Below, piece by piece: positions 53,091-60,566 of a stretch of DNA of 64,000 nucleotides (the first letter of the stretch is position 1; each line of letters opens with the position of its first letter). The notes beneath the pieces were generated by a model. It ran no database searches. It was not told the origin of the DNA and was given only the letters and a program-made list of their open reading frames with translations. The position numbers and the translations under genes were made by a program. This DNA is from Armatimonadia bacterium (lineage in GTDB: Bacteria; Armatimonadota; Zipacnadia; Zipacnadales; JABUFB01): positions 1 through 64,000 of the forward strand of contig JBDKVB010000157.1 of assembly GCA_039679385.1 (NCBI GenBank), in the 5' to 3' direction.

Positions 53091-54425
53091 GTGCTCGAAC
53101 TCCGCCCGGAAGGCCGTGTCGCAACGCAGACGACCGTACTGCCCCAACTCGTGGCTCGGGCTTCGGTTCTCGAGCTGAGCCAGGAAGAGCTGGAGGAGTG
53201 CATCGCCGAGAAGCTGGACCAGAACCCGGCGCTGGAACTGGCGACACCGAACTCCCTGCGCCCTCTTGGGCAGCCCACCGGGTCAAGATGCAGTGGAGAG
53301 GGTGCGGCGGATGTGCTGGCCCGGCTGGCTGCGACGGTCACACTGCGCGATGACCTCCGTGTGCAGTTGCGCTCCCGATGTGAGGGGCGAGTGCTGGAGA
53401 TCGCGCAGTACCTGGTCGAGAGCCTCGACCGCCGGGGTTACCTGACTTGCTCGCTCTTTGAGGTGGCCGACGACCTGGAGGCCTCTGAGCAAGAAGTCGA
53501 GGAAGCCCTGTCGGCCGTGCAAGAGCTAGACCCGCACGGGCTAGGCGCCCGGAATCTGCCCGAGTGCCTGCGACTGCAAGTGCTGGCGATGCCGGAGAGT
53601 CAGGTGCCGGAGGGCCTGCTGGAGTTCTTGGAGGGTGACTTCGCGAGGCTGGTCGCAGCCGGCGACCCACGCGCACTCCGGGCCAAGGGCAACACGGCGA
53701 CCCACCGGTACCTGGACTTCATCCGCCGGCGACTGCACCCCTATCCCGCGGATCTGTACCGAGTACCCTTCGGCGATCCGGAGGGTGCCTTACCGGGGAC
53801 CAGTCCCGATGCAGTGGTTCAGCGTGGCCCGGAGGCGCTTGAGGTTACGGTGCCGATGAGTGAGCGCCTGGCGCTGCGGGTCAACGCGGAGTATGAGCGG
53901 CTGGCGCGAGAGATCGACCGTCGCCGAGGTGGCGATGAGGAGATATCGCTGCGCGACCTGGTGGCCGAAGCACGAAGCGTCATCGCCAACCTGACGCATC
54001 GGCACCAGGTGATCGCGCGCGTCGCGCAGGCTGTAGTGGCGGCGCAGGAGGGCTACCTCACCGGCGGCCCACGGGCGCTGAAGCCGCTGACGAAGAAGGA
54101 GCTTGCCGCGAAGCTGCGGATGCATGAGTCCACGGTCTGCCGGGCGACGCGGGGCAAGACCGTGATGCTGCCCGACGGCGAAGTTGTCCCCTTCGACCTG
54201 TTCTTCGAGGATTCGCTCCCCGCCAAGGTGACCCTCGCCAATCTGATCCGTCATGAGGATGCTGCCCGGCCGTACCACGACCATGACCTTGTCGCGCTGA
54301 TGCGCGAGTGCGGGTATGACGTGGCCCGCCGGACGGTGAGCAAGTACCGAGCTGCGCTGGGCATTCCCTCTGCCTCTGAGCGACGTCAGACGGACGCTTC
54401 CGGCTGCCTCTGTGCCGCGAGCTGA
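53091..54425 (+). CDS. rpoN: RNA polymerase sigma-54 factor RpoN
   Basis: A 444-residue sigma-54. Region I (VLELRPEGRVATQTTVLPQ) is divergent and poor in Gln, but still leads into LSQEELEECIAEKLDQNPALEL. The core-binding region, the helix-turn-helix (LTKKELAAKLRMHESTVCRA) and the RpoN box ARRTVSKYRAALGIPS are clear. Sigma-54 directs transcription from -24/-12 promoters and needs an AAA+ activator. The GTG start at 53091 has AGGAG eight bases upstream. It sits at the head of the flagellar genes, and a consensus sigma-54 promoter follows 25 bases after its stop. Confidence 0.94.
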   Translation: MLELRPEGRVATQTTVLPQLVARASVLELSQEELEECIAEKLDQNPALELATPNSLRPLGQPTGSRCSGEGAADVLARLAATVTLRDDLRVQLRSRCEGRVLEIAQYLVESLDRRGYLTCSLFEVADDLEASEQEVEEALSAVQELDPHGLGARNLPECLRLQVLAMPESQVPEGLLEFLEGDFARLVAAGDPRALRAKGNTATHRYLDFIRRRLHPYPADLYRVPFGDPEGALPGTSPDAVVQRGPEALEVTVPMSERLALRVNAEYERLAREIDRRRGGDEEISLRDLVAEARSVIANLTHRHQVIARVAQAVVAAQEGYLTGGPRALKPLTKKELAAKLRMHESTVCRATRGKTVMLPDGEVVPFDLFFEDSLPAKVTLANLIRHEDAARPYHDHDLVALMRECGYDVARRTVSKYRAALGIPSASERRQTDASGCLCAAS

Positions 54426-54450
54426 GTGTTCGGGAAGGGGACAGCGCAGG

Positions 54451-54466
54451 TGGCACGCCGATTGCA
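54451..54466 (+). promoter_or_regulatory. Consensus sigma-54 promoter for the flagellar operon
   Basis: TGGCACG at 54451-54457, four bases, then TTGCA at 54462-54466: a perfect match to the -24/-12 consensus TGGCACGNNNNTTGCW. It lies between rpoN and flgB, 49 bases before the flgB start. No activator binding site is recognised. Confidence 0.9.
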
Positions 54467-54515
54467 GGTGTGCGACGGGGATGGACTCCGTACCAGCACC
54501 AGGCAGGAGACGAAG

Positions 54516-54911
54516 ATGCTCCGAGAGACTTCCTCAGCCGCCCTGCAGAGCGCAATGAAAGGGACGCAGCAGCGCCTCGAAGCGATTGCCGACAACCTGG
54601 CAAACGCAGAGACACCGGGACACGGCCGCCTGCAGGTGGACTTTGAGGACGCCCTGCACGAGGCAATCCGGAAGGAGCACTCCGAGGGCGTTGGCACCGC
54701 GGCCGGCTCGGAGACTGAGGGAGCAGTGGACCGTGTGCAAGCCCAGGTCACGCGGAGGCCGGCTCGGAGCAGCGACGCTACCACGGCCGACCCTGAGGGT
54801 GATCTGACGGCACTCGGGGAGACCACTCTCCGCTTCGATGCACTGGCCCGAGCACTCACCAAGAAACTGCGAATGCTGCGCACCGCGATCGCCGGAGGCG
54901 GACAAGGATGA
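54516..54911 (+). CDS. flgB: Flagellar basal-body rod protein FlgB
   Basis: A 131-residue proximal rod subunit. The N-terminal helix with AIADNLANAETPGHGR is the rod/hook family motif, and the C-terminal LRFDALARALTKKLRMLRTAI helix packs against it. FlgB is exported by the flagellar type III apparatus. The ATG at 54516 follows AGGAGA. flgC starts inside its last codon (ATGA overlap). It is the first gene after the sigma-54 promoter. Confidence 0.92.
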   Translation: MLRETSSAALQSAMKGTQQRLEAIADNLANAETPGHGRLQVDFEDALHEAIRKEHSEGVGTAAGSETEGAVDRVQAQVTRRPARSSDATTADPEGDLTALGETTLRFDALARALTKKLRMLRTAIAGGGQG

Positions 54912-55339
54912 GTCTTTCACGCGCCATGGACATCAGCGCGACGGGTCTGACGGCGGAGCGAACCCGGATCGAGACCATTGCCCAGAACATCGCCAACGTG
55001 GAAACGGTGGTGGATGGCGGGCAGCCCTACCGGCGCCGAGAAGTCGTGCTGGCCTCGCAGTCTGGGTTCGGCCCAAACATTGCCGGAAGCCTGGGCAAGG
55101 CTAGTACTGCGGGCGGAGTGCGCGTGGCTGCTATCCGTGAGGACACGACGCCGCCCTTGCTGGTGTATCGTCCGGAGGACCCGGCGGCTGATGCCCAGGG
55201 CTATGTGCACCTGTCCAATGTGAACCTGCCGATGGAGATGGTTGACATGGTCTCTGCGACCCGTGCCTACGAGGCGAATGCGGCAGCCTTCAGGGCCGGC
55301 AAGGAGACCGTTCGTCGCACGCTGGATATCCTGCGCTGA
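54908..55339 (+). CDS. flgC: Flagellar basal-body rod protein FlgC
   Basis: A 143-residue rod protein. It has the IAQNIANVETVVDGGQPYRRR motif in the first third and the C-terminal VNLPMEMVDMVSATRAYEANAAAF that is diagnostic of FlgC. It forms the proximal rod with FlgB and FliE. Its start overlaps flgB by four bases, and fliE follows after 39 bases. Confidence 0.95.
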   Translation: MSLSRAMDISATGLTAERTRIETIAQNIANVETVVDGGQPYRRREVVLASQSGFGPNIAGSLGKASTAGGVRVAAIREDTTPPLLVYRPEDPAADAQGYVHLSNVNLPMEMVDMVSATRAYEANAAAFRAGKETVRRTLDILR

Positions 55340-55378
55340 TTGCGCTTGTGCCTTGGTTCCTAAAGGGGGAGCTCCACA

Positions 55379-55708
55379 ATGCGAATTGACCCTCGCATCA
55401 AGATCAACGAGACGCTGCCCGCGACCGACCTGCCGGGGCCACTGTCGCCGCTGGCTCCGCGGCCCCAGACGCGAACCGGCGAGACGTCGACCCCGGTGCT
55501 GTCGCGCCTGACGGACGCCCTGCGCCAGGTGAACGAGTTGCAGCAGACGGCCGATGTGCAGGCCGAGAAGCTGGCGACCGGCAAGGCCGGCAATGTACAG
55601 GATGTGGTGGTGGCCCTGGAGCAAGCGGACCTGGCGCTGCAGTTGACGGTGCAGGTGACCCAGAAGGCCGTCGACGCGTACCGCGAAGTCAGTCGGATGC
55701 AGGTCTAG
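55379..55708 (+). CDS. fliE: Flagellar hook-basal body protein FliE
   Basis: A 109-residue protein joining the MS ring and the rod. The second half, with VNELQQTADVQAEKLATG, VQDVVVALEQADLALQL and KAVDAYREVSRMQV, matches FliE. The first 40 residues are Pro/Thr-rich and variable. AAAGGGGGAG precedes the ATG. Confidence 0.93.
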   Translation: MRIDPRIKINETLPATDLPGPLSPLAPRPQTRTGETSTPVLSRLTDALRQVNELQQTADVQAEKLATGKAGNVQDVVVALEQADLALQLTVQVTQKAVDAYREVSRMQV

Positions 55709-55816
55709 GGGCACGCCAGACAGACCAGGCAGGTAGATCACACCCACTAGGTTCTCTCACTTCGGTCGCCTCGGCAGTTGCCGACGAAGCGACGGCAGCG
55801 GCTTCGAATTCCACCT

Positions 55817-57406
55817 ATGCTCGAACAACTCCGAACAGGCTGGGACAACCTGTCGTCCCGTCAGCGCCTCGTGCTCGTACTCGCGGCTGCCGGCACGGTC
55901 ATCGGCCTCGTAGCCGTGACCCTGTGGTCGTCGCGTCCCTCGTACTCGACCCTGTACTCAGGGCTCTCGGAGGAGGACGCGGCGGCCGTCGTCGAGGAGC
56001 TGCAGACCGGGAAGGTCGCCTATCGTCTCAGTGCGGCCGGAGGGCGCATCGAGGTGCCGACCACGGCGCTGTATGAGACGCGCCTGTCCCTGGCGGGAAA
56101 GGGCATGCCCTCGCGCAACGGCGTAGGGTTTGAGCTTTTCGACAAGTCAACGCTTCCCGGCACCGACTTCTCGAATACCGTGAACCTGCAGCGTGCTCTC
56201 CAGGGCGAACTGAGCCGGACGATCTGCTCGCTGTCGGAAGTGAAGTCGGCGCGGGTGCACCTGACGATCCCCCACGAGAGTCTCTACCGCGACCAGAGCC
56301 CACCGACGGCCTCGGTGATGCTGGACCTGGGGCCGACCGGCTCGCTGCGTCCGGAACAGGTGAAGGGGATCGTGTACCTGGTCGCCAGCGCGGTTGAGGA
56401 CCTGAACCCGCGCGAGGTGACTGTGGTGGATACGCAGGGCGAATTGCTCTCCGGTGACGGGGCCGGTCCAGACCTCGCGGAGACTGTGTTCTCCACCTCC
56501 AAGGCCTACGGGGAGGCGCTGACGCAGCGGCTGCAGAGCATGATGGACGTGATGTTCGGACCGCGCAAGACGATTGTGCGTGCGCAGGCGGAGCTCAACC
56601 TCGATGCGGAAGAGGTAGACCAGGAGCGTGTAGAGCCTGCCGGTCCCGAGCAAAAACCGGCGGTCTCCCGCGAGCATGCGACCGAGGAGACCTACAGCGG
56701 AACAGATGACGTCGCAGGCGGTGTCAGTGGCGTGCCCTCGAACTTGCTGGGAACGCAGACCGCCTCCGGCAGCGGTGGCAAGGGCGCATACCGCAACAGC
56801 GAGGAGACCCGCGAGTACGAGTTCTCGAAGACCAAGATGGTGCGCAAGAACCGGCCGGGGCGTGTGACGCGACTGACCGTGGCGGCCGTGGTTGACGAGA
56901 GTCTGGCCGCCCAGGGCGTCGATCGAGTACGCGACGTCCTTACCGCCGCAGCCGGAGTCGACCTGACCCGAGGCGACTCGATTGTCGTGCGGCCGATGAA
57001 GCTTAAGTCGGCGGAGCTGGCCGATCAGGAGGACAAGCTGGCTCAAGCGACTGCCCTCACCCAGGAGCGACGGGCGACGCTGGACATGCTGCTGCGCCGA
57101 GGTCTGCCGCTGGTGATCGTGTGCGTGCTGCTGGCGGTGCTGGTGCGGACGGCGGCCGAGCTGCGCCAGGCGGCCCTGGCCCGTCAGGAGGCGCCGCCGA
57201 TCTCGGACGAGTTCTTCCCGATGCCAGAGGTCGCTGCCGAAGAGGAGGACGCCTCCTACGACGAAGAGGCCGTCAGCTCCGAGGAAGAGGCCACCCGGAT
57301 GCGTGAGCGTACCTACATCGCTGAGCTTCAGCGCGTAGCTCGGGAGCAGCCGGATATCCTGGCTGATGAACTGCGCAACCTCGTTAGTGGAGCCGATGGC
57401 CCATGA
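55817..57406 (+). CDS. fliF: Flagellar M-ring protein FliF
   Basis: A 529-residue MS-ring protein with membrane segments near residues 18-40 and 440-460. The ring-building motifs include YSTLYSGLSEEDAAAVV, GFELFDKSTLPGTDFSNTVN and VKSARVHLTIPHESLY. The C-terminal cytoplasmic tail is acidic and ends with RERTYIAELQRVAREQPDIL, which resembles the FliG-binding peptide, although fliG does not follow. The ATG at 55817 has a weak ribosome site; a TTG at 55778 is an alternative. The stop overlaps fliH as ATGA. Confidence 0.94.
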   Translation: MLEQLRTGWDNLSSRQRLVLVLAAAGTVIGLVAVTLWSSRPSYSTLYSGLSEEDAAAVVEELQTGKVAYRLSAAGGRIEVPTTALYETRLSLAGKGMPSRNGVGFELFDKSTLPGTDFSNTVNLQRALQGELSRTICSLSEVKSARVHLTIPHESLYRDQSPPTASVMLDLGPTGSLRPEQVKGIVYLVASAVEDLNPREVTVVDTQGELLSGDGAGPDLAETVFSTSKAYGEALTQRLQSMMDVMFGPRKTIVRAQAELNLDAEEVDQERVEPAGPEQKPAVSREHATEETYSGTDDVAGGVSGVPSNLLGTQTASGSGGKGAYRNSEETREYEFSKTKMVRKNRPGRVTRLTVAAVVDESLAAQGVDRVRDVLTAAAGVDLTRGDSIVVRPMKLKSAELADQEDKLAQATALTQERRATLDMLLRRGLPLVIVCVLLAVLVRTAAELRQAALARQEAPPISDEFFPMPEVAAEEEDASYDEEAVSSEEEATRMRERTYIAELQRVAREQPDILADELRNLVSGADGP

Positions 57407-58137
57407 GCACCCCTGCATCTACCAGGCCCTTTCGCCTGTGGGAGGAGGACCTGCCGGTCCTCTCGGAGACGCGAAGGGAAACCCGCGCGGACACCGCTCC
57501 GGAACAGGAGCCCGATCCTGCGCTGGCCGCCGCTGCCGCGAAGGCACTGCTTGAGCAGGCGCAAGGGGAAGCGGACCGTCTCCGAAGCGAAGCCGAGGAG
57601 CAGGCAGCCGAGACGCTCGCCGACGCCGAGGAGAGAGTCCGGGCAGCGGAGACTGAAGCACGAGATGCCGCCGCGAAGGCTGTGGCGACGCAGGCTGAAC
57701 AGACCGTCCGCGAGTTGTCGCAGGTGCTGCAAGAGGATCTGGCTGAGAGGTTTCAGGAGCGGTGGCAGGAGTTGGAGAGGGAGGCCGGTCGGCTGTGCAT
57801 CGAGCTAGCCGAGAGCATCCTGCGCCGCAAGATCGCCGACGACGACCAGGTCGTGGTGGAGACGGTTCGTGCAGGGCTTGCGCGGATGTCCTCCGCCAGG
57901 GACATCACCGTGCGGGTCAGTCCGGAAGCCGAAGGTGTGCTGGATCGTGCTCGCGAGAGCCTTCGGGCGGACCTGCCGGCCTCCGTATCGATCCGCGTGA
58001 TGACCGACGAGGCGATCAGCCCCGGCGGTGCACTCCTGACGAGTTCACACGGCGAGATGGACCTGCGAATCGAGTCGCAGCTCGCGCGCCTCAAGGAAGC
58101 GGCTCAGCAGGCACTGACGCAGGAGGTCCGACCGTGA
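57403..58137 (+). CDS. fliH: Flagellar assembly protein FliH
   Basis: A 244-residue FliH/YscL-type stator of the export ATPase. Residues 45-130 are an Ala/Glu/Arg-rich coiled coil, and the globular C-terminal part has LCIELAESILRRKIADD, VTVRVSPEAE and SPGGALLTSSHGEMDLRIESQL. It regulates FliI and docks it at the export gate. It starts directly from the fliF stop (ATGA), where fliG would normally intervene. Confidence 0.9.
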   Translation: MSTPASTRPFRLWEEDLPVLSETRRETRADTAPEQEPDPALAAAAAKALLEQAQGEADRLRSEAEEQAAETLADAEERVRAAETEARDAAAKAVATQAEQTVRELSQVLQEDLAERFQERWQELEREAGRLCIELAESILRRKIADDDQVVVETVRAGLARMSSARDITVRVSPEAEGVLDRARESLRADLPASVSIRVMTDEAISPGGALLTSSHGEMDLRIESQLARLKEAAQQALTQEVRP

Positions 58138-59480
58138 CCTATCTTGCGCGCGTCGCTGAGCGCCTCCATGAGACGCCCACGGTCAGGCCGGCAGGGACGG
58201 TCGCTCGCAGTATCGGCCTGCTGCTGGAGTCGGTCGGGCCACCGGCGCGGGTAGGGGAGAAGTGCCTGGTACATGCCGGTGAGGATCGGCCGCCGGTGGT
58301 GTGCGAGGTCGTGGGCTTCACGGACGAGCGGCTGCTGCTGATGCCCTTTGAGGAGGTGCGGGATATCGGCGCGGGCAGTCGCGTGGAGTCGACCGGTGGG
58401 GCGTTGTCGGTTCCCGTGTCCGAGGAGATGCTGGGACGAGTGCTGGATGGACTGGGCGAGCCGATCGATGGGCTCGGGCCGATCCGGGCGACGACCCAGT
58501 ATCCGGTCAACAACGATCCGCCGCCGGCGCTGTCGCGCAGGAAGATCAGCCGAGCGCTGCCTCTGGGCGTGCGGGCGCTCGACGGCCTGCTGACCTGCGG
58601 CGTTGGTCAGCGCATGGGAATCTTCGCCGGTCCCGGTGTGGGGAAGAGTTCGCTCCTGGGGATGATCGCCCGCAACACGCAGGCGGACGTGAACGTGATT
58701 GCGCTGATTGGTGAGCGTGGGCGCGAGGTCGGCGAGTTCGTCGAACGCGACCTGGGACCCGAAGGGCTGCAGCGCTCCGTGGTGGTAGCAGCGACCAGCG
58801 ACCGGCCTCCCGTGCTGCGGATGCGAGGAGCTCAGGTTGCGACCGCGATTGCCGAGTACTTCCGTGATAGCGGCCGCGACGTGCTGCTACTGATGGACTC
58901 GATCACGCGGTTTGCCTGGGCCCAGCGTGAGGTCGGTCTTGCCACGGGGGAACCGCCTACTCGCAACGGGTACACGCCCTCGGTCTTTGCGGCACTGCCT
59001 CGTCTCTTGGAGCGTGCCGGGAACAGTGCGACGGGCAGCATCACCGCCCTGTACACGGTCCTCGTGGATGGCGACGACATGAATGAGCCGGTCGCCGGGG
59101 CAGCCCGGGCTACGCTGGATGGGCATATCGTCTTGTCGCGACGGCTGGCGCAGCGGGGCCACTACCCCGCCATCGACGTTCTCGACAGCGTCAGCCGGGT
59201 GATGCCCCAGATCTGTTCCTCCGAGCACATGCTTATGGCGCAGGAGATTCGCGCCTGCACGGCGGCCTACCACGAGTCCGAAGACCTCATCAACCTGGGA
59301 GCCTATGTGGGCGGGTCGAATCCGCGGGTCGACAGAGCCATCGGTCTGAAGGAGCCTATTGATGGTCTGCTGCGCCAGCCGAGCGGCGAAGTGTCGGGCT
59401 TCGAGGACACCCTCACAGCCATGGAGGAGATCCTGAGCATCCCGGCGATGGCTCCGATGGCAGGCGGCAAGGGGCGCTGA
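58134..59480 (+). CDS. fliI: Flagellum-specific export ATPase FliI
   Basis: A 448-residue F1-beta-like ATPase. The Walker A is AGPGVGKSSLLG (about residues 165-176), Walker B DVLLLMDSITRFAWAQREV, and the family GERGREVGEFVERDLG and VLVDGDDMNEPVAGAARA are present. It energises the first steps of type III export. The start is GTG at 58134 with AGGAGGT six bases upstream and a GTGA overlap with fliH. The frame is open further upstream but that stretch is out of register with fliH and was not used. Confidence 0.95.
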   Translation: MTYLARVAERLHETPTVRPAGTVARSIGLLLESVGPPARVGEKCLVHAGEDRPPVVCEVVGFTDERLLLMPFEEVRDIGAGSRVESTGGALSVPVSEEMLGRVLDGLGEPIDGLGPIRATTQYPVNNDPPPALSRRKISRALPLGVRALDGLLTCGVGQRMGIFAGPGVGKSSLLGMIARNTQADVNVIALIGERGREVGEFVERDLGPEGLQRSVVVAATSDRPPVLRMRGAQVATAIAEYFRDSGRDVLLLMDSITRFAWAQREVGLATGEPPTRNGYTPSVFAALPRLLERAGNSATGSITALYTVLVDGDDMNEPVAGAARATLDGHIVLSRRLAQRGHYPAIDVLDSVSRVMPQICSSEHMLMAQEIRACTAAYHESEDLINLGAYVGGSNPRVDRAIGLKEPIDGLLRQPSGEVSGFEDTLTAMEEILSIPAMAPMAGGKGR

Positions 59481-59546
59481 CACGGGCAGTGAGGACTGAC
59501 CCGGTGGGGGACAGTCAGGGACCGACACCCCTCTTGAGGAGAAGCG

Positions 59547-60023
59547 ATGCCAGAACGTCCCTACCGGCTTGACGGCCTCCTGCGGCTTCGGAGGCACCAG
59601 GAAGACAATGCGCAGGTGGAGCTGGCCGACGCTCAGCGCCGGACGCTCGAGGTACAGGCGGAGCTCGACGAAGTGCTTGAGGGTCACAGGAGCGCGGTGG
59701 ATCAGTTGCAGGAGGGGCCTGCCACGCAGAATGTCGCAGCCTTACAGGCGGGCTATGCGCACCTGCAGATTCTCCAGGGGCGAGAGGCGCAATCGAGGTC
59801 ACAACTGGGTCGGGCGCTGGAGGAGCAGGAAGTGAAGAGAGAGGGCATGGTTGCCGCTCACCGTGCGACACGGACCATCGAGCAGTTGCGCGAGCGGGCC
59901 CTGGAGCGATACCGGCAGGAGCTCGACCAGGAAGAGCAGCGCGAGAGTGATGAGGTCGGAGCCGGCATCGCGGCGCGAAAGGTCCTGCAGCAACAAGACC
60001 CAGGGGGGAGAGATCAGACGTGA
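59547..60023 (+). CDS. fliJ: Flagellar export protein FliJ
   Basis: A 158-residue, almost wholly helical protein with heptad patterning from about residue 15 to 145 (RLDGLLRLRRHQEDNAQVEL, then repeated Glu/Gln/Arg-rich helices). FliJ is the central stalk of the export ATPase and a chaperone escort. The identity rests on size, coiled coil and position right after fliI, since the sequence is weakly conserved. It overlaps the next gene by four bases (GTGA). Confidence 0.85.
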   Translation: MPERPYRLDGLLRLRRHQEDNAQVELADAQRRTLEVQAELDEVLEGHRSAVDQLQEGPATQNVAALQAGYAHLQILQGREAQSRSQLGRALEEQEVKREGMVAAHRATRTIEQLRERALERYRQELDQEEQRESDEVGAGIAARKVLQQQDPGGRDQT

Positions 60024-60562
60024 TACTGGGACTGCCGGGCGTCCTGGCTCGCATCGAAGAGATTGAGGGCCTGCTTGGAAGTGAACCCAAAGCAGCGCCT
60101 ACAACCGCCGGACAGGCCCCAGGGCCTGACTTCGCCGAGGCGCTGAGCAACGCTGCACAGACCACAACGGGAAGCAGTGCCAAGGCCAGTGCCTACGACG
60201 GGCTGATTCGACAGGCGGCTCAGAAGTACGGCATCGAAGAGAAGGTCATCCGGGCGGTGATCCGGGCCGAATCGGACTACAACCCCCGGTGCGTATCACG
60301 AGCCGGAGCCCAGGGCCTGATGCAGCTCATGCCGGAGAACTGCCGGGACTACGGGGTGACCGACCCCTTCGACCCCGGCCAGAACATCGACGCCGGGGTG
60401 CACCAGCTCAAGGACATGCTTTCGAGGTTCGGGCAGCTTGACCTGGCGCTCGCGGCCTACAACGCGGGGCCGGGCGCAGTGAAGCGGTACGGCGGCGTAC
60501 CCCCCTACCGCGAGACACAGGCCTATGTACGCAAGATCCTGGGATGGCTGGCCGAGGGCTGA
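60020..60562 (+). CDS. Flagellar-cluster lytic transglycosylase
   Basis: A 180-residue protein whose residues 62-175 form an SLT domain: YGIEEKVIRAVIRAESDYNP (catalytic Glu), GAQGLMQLMPEN, and LALAAYNAGPGAVKRYGG. There is no signal peptide, which is usual for transglycosylases exported through the flagellar apparatus. It likely opens peptidoglycan for the rod. The start is GTG within the fliJ stop (GTGA overlap), with GGGGGGAGAG upstream. The N-terminal 60 residues are a low-complexity export-type leader. Confidence 0.88.
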   Translation: MILGLPGVLARIEEIEGLLGSEPKAAPTTAGQAPGPDFAEALSNAAQTTTGSSAKASAYDGLIRQAAQKYGIEEKVIRAVIRAESDYNPRCVSRAGAQGLMQLMPENCRDYGVTDPFDPGQNIDAGVHQLKDMLSRFGQLDLALAAYNAGPGAVKRYGGVPPYRETQAYVRKILGWLAEG

Positions 60563-60566
60563 AGCT

